DNA of 64,000 nt from contig NZ_AZQN01000003.1 of assembly GCF_000566685.1 (NCBI RefSeq), positions 372,001 to 436,000 of the forward strand, read 5' to 3'. How positions within the stretch are numbered: position 1 is the first letter of the stretch; each line of letters begins with the position of its first letter. The notes under the pieces are model-generated. The model ran no database searches, was not told where the DNA came from, and saw only the letters and a program-made list of their open reading frames with translations. Positions 63,017-64,000 of the stretch are shown one piece after another. Origin of the DNA: Dyadobacter tibetensis Y620-1 (GTDB lineage: Bacteria > Bacteroidota > Bacteroidia > Cytophagales > Spirosomataceae). The position numbers and the translations under genes were made by a program.

Positions 63017-63047
63017 TTTGACAATATGAAAATTCAACCTAATTTTG
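63017..63047 (+). promoter_or_regulatory. Promoter of the tRNA-Tyr/tRNA-Gly unit
   Basis: TTTG (63017-63020), exactly 19 bases, TAATTTTG (63040-63047): a perfect match to the Bacteroidota consensus. Predicted start near 63054, 48 bases before tRNA-Tyr. It may also drive the tRNA-Thr and tuf genes. Confidence 0.8.
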
Positions 63048-63101
63048 CAGCTCCAAAAGTGAGACAAGAGGTTTTCACGGTTGTGTTGAAATATTGAAAA
63101 A

Positions 63102-63184
63102 GGGGGTGTACCAGAGTGGCCAAATGGGGCAGACTGTAAATCTGCTGGTGTATGCCTACGGTGGTTCGAATCCATCCGCCCCCA
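63102..63184 (+). tRNA. tRNA-Tyr (anticodon GTA)
   Basis: Acceptor arms GGGGGTG / CGCCCCC, a long class II variable arm (CTGGTGTATGCCTAC region), anticodon loop CTGTAAA (GTA), T-arm GGTTCGAATCC. Discriminator A; CCA not encoded (ACA follows). Confidence 0.96.
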
Positions 63185-63243
63185 CAGTATATGCAAGCTT
63201 TAAGATTAGTTATACCAGTATCTAGTCATTGCATGTTACGATT

Positions 63244-63316
63244 GCGGAAGTAGCTCAGCTGGTAGAGCGATAGCCTTCCAAGCTATAGGTCGCGAGTTCG
63301 AACCTCGTCTTCCGCT
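63244..63316 (+). tRNA. tRNA-Gly (anticodon TCC)
   Basis: Acceptor arms GCGGAAG / CTTCCGC, D-arm GCTCAGCTGGTAGAGC, anticodon loop CTTCCAA (TCC), T-arm GCGAGTTCGAACCTCGT. Discriminator T; CCA not encoded. Confidence 0.96.
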
Positions 63317-63335
63317 CAATTTTAAAAGCACCGTC

Positions 63336-63382
63336 AAGCGATCAGCGAAAACATTCAATTCGAACCCTTTCGCTGATCGCTT
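63336..63382 (+). terminator. Terminator after tRNA-Gly
   Basis: Perfect 15-bp stem AAGCGATCAGCGAAA / TTTCGCTGATCGCTT with a 17-base loop, then TTGGTTGTT. It is 20 bases after tRNA-Gly and would separate it from the tRNA-Thr/tuf unit. Confidence 0.75.
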
Positions 63383-63465
63383 TTGGTTGTTAAGGATAGC
63401 TGTCCTGGATTCAGGGTTTATCTGGTAGGTGTCTTTTGCTGATAGTGTTGCCAGAGTTTTTTGTT

Positions 63466-63537
63466 CAGGCTCCAGTGCAGAAAGATCCCAAAAGTGGGAT
63501 TTTAAAGAACTTGATATATTGCCGTTGTAGCTCAGGG
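63466..63537 (+). repeat. Direct repeat, copy 1 (72 bases)
   Basis: Identical to 63600-63671 as far as I can read. The unit contains CAGGCTCCAGTGCAGAAAG, a small hairpin ATCCCA-AAAG-TGGGAT with a short T run, an AT-rich stretch with TTGATATATT, and the first 17 bases of a tRNA-Thr gene. The repeat period is 134 bases. Confidence 0.9.
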
Positions 63538-63599
63538 TGGTCCGTCGTACGGTAGAGCACTTCCTTGGTAAGGAAATGTTTTATTCAGGATTCGATTCC

Positions 63600-63607
<8 letters not shown>
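63521..63607 (+). pseudogene. Damaged tRNA-Thr copy
   Basis: Starts like the intact tRNA-Thr (GCCGTTGTAGCTCAGGG) and keeps the anticodon region ACTTCCTTGGTAAGGAA, with GGT anticodon, but has 13 extra bases in the D-loop (TGGTCCGTCGTAC) and an altered 3' part in which the T-arm (TTCGATTCCC) and acceptor (only GGC pairs back) do not fold. A functional tRNA is not expected. Confidence 0.8.
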
Positions 63608-63726
<119 letters not shown>

Positions 63727-63843
63727 CATAAAAAATTTTGATTCCGATAGGGTCCAGTAAGTCCAAAGCGACTAGTCCCTATGTTGAGTCATTATATAGT
63801 GTTTAATAAATTCGTAATAACTTAATTTTAGCGTACTTAAGAC

Positions 63844-64000
63844 ATGGCAAAAGAGACGTTTGACCGCTCGAAACCCCACGTAAATATTGGTACTATCGGG
63901 CACGTTGACCACGGTAAAACTACCTTGACAGCGGCAATTACTACTGTATTGGCTAATCTAGGGTTGTCACAGAAACGTGATTTCTCTTCTATTGACAATG
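63844..64000 (+). CDS. tuf: Elongation factor Tu, 5' end
   Basis: Delivers aminoacyl-tRNA to the ribosome. The first 52 codons are visible: [19 protein letters not shown], then the P-loop [10 protein letters not shown], and the start of the switch I region. The rest lies outside the window. TAATTTTA at 63823-63830 resembles a -7 element, but the TTTG at -33 is missing, so read-through from the tRNA promoter is also likely. Confidence 0.97.
   Translation, partial: MAKETFDRSKPHVNIGTIGHVDHGKTTLTAAITTVLANLGLSQKRDFSSIDN

Overview
The window looks like a chromosomal segment of a Bacteroidota bacterium, most likely order Cytophagales. Several signs agree: promoters of the Bacteroidota type (TTTG, 19-20 nt, TAnnTTTG), a secreted polysaccharide lyase with a type IX secretion (T9SS) sorting tail, DUF3078 and DUF2520 family proteins, an alternative complex III (ACIII) operon joined to a cytochrome oxidase operon, and a B12-dependent ribonucleotide reductase. 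Genus cannot be fixed from sequence reading alone. I see no insertion sequence, prophage or CRISPR array. Most of the window is housekeeping DNA.

Layout. 1-3.1 kb: 5' part of nrdJ, then proC (both minus). 3.4-10.3 kb: three genes encoding a transglutaminase-like/DUF2126 amidoligase fusion, a circularly permuted ATP-grasp/alpha-E fusion and a second transglutaminase-like protein; this is the least understood system here. 10.3-12.05 kb: pdhB and a TraR/DksA-like regulator. 12.2-17.8 kb: sbcD without an adjacent sbcC, a polysaccharide deacetylase lipoprotein, and a minus-strand group (acyltransferase, KdsC-like phosphatase, DUF2520, DUF1080). 18-20.9 kb: rplM-rpsI, rpsB, tsf. 21-24.1 kb: an ECF-like sigma factor, a small protein, an MscS-like channel, a DUF3078 protein and mscL. 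24.2-32.9 kb: the distal division and cell wall cluster murD-ftsW-murG-murC-ftsQ-ftsA-ftsZ, ended by a strong terminator. 32.9-38.9 kb: FMN reductase, accD coupled to a radical SAM gene, and a PL8 family lyase. 39.2-42.5 kb: smpB, an HNH nuclease, rpsA and tRNA-Cys. 42.7-59.4 kb: one long respiratory operon. 59.4-62.9 kb: murI, and a sigma/anti-sigma/outer membrane protein trio. 62.9-64 kb: tRNA-Tyr, tRNA-Gly, a damaged tRNA-Thr copy, an intact tRNA-Thr and the start of tuf.

How the genes work together. ActA-F take electrons from menaquinol and pass them to the CoxA/B/III/IV oxidase encoded immediately downstream. CtaA and CtaB make heme A for that oxidase, and an SCO-like protein and DUF420 protein probably help assembly. 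The mur/fts genes make and export the peptidoglycan precursor and build the FtsZ ring. The translation genes (S13-type L13, S9, S2, EF-Ts, S1, SmpB, EF-Tu and the tRNAs) are scattered in small transcription units with their own promoters and terminators.
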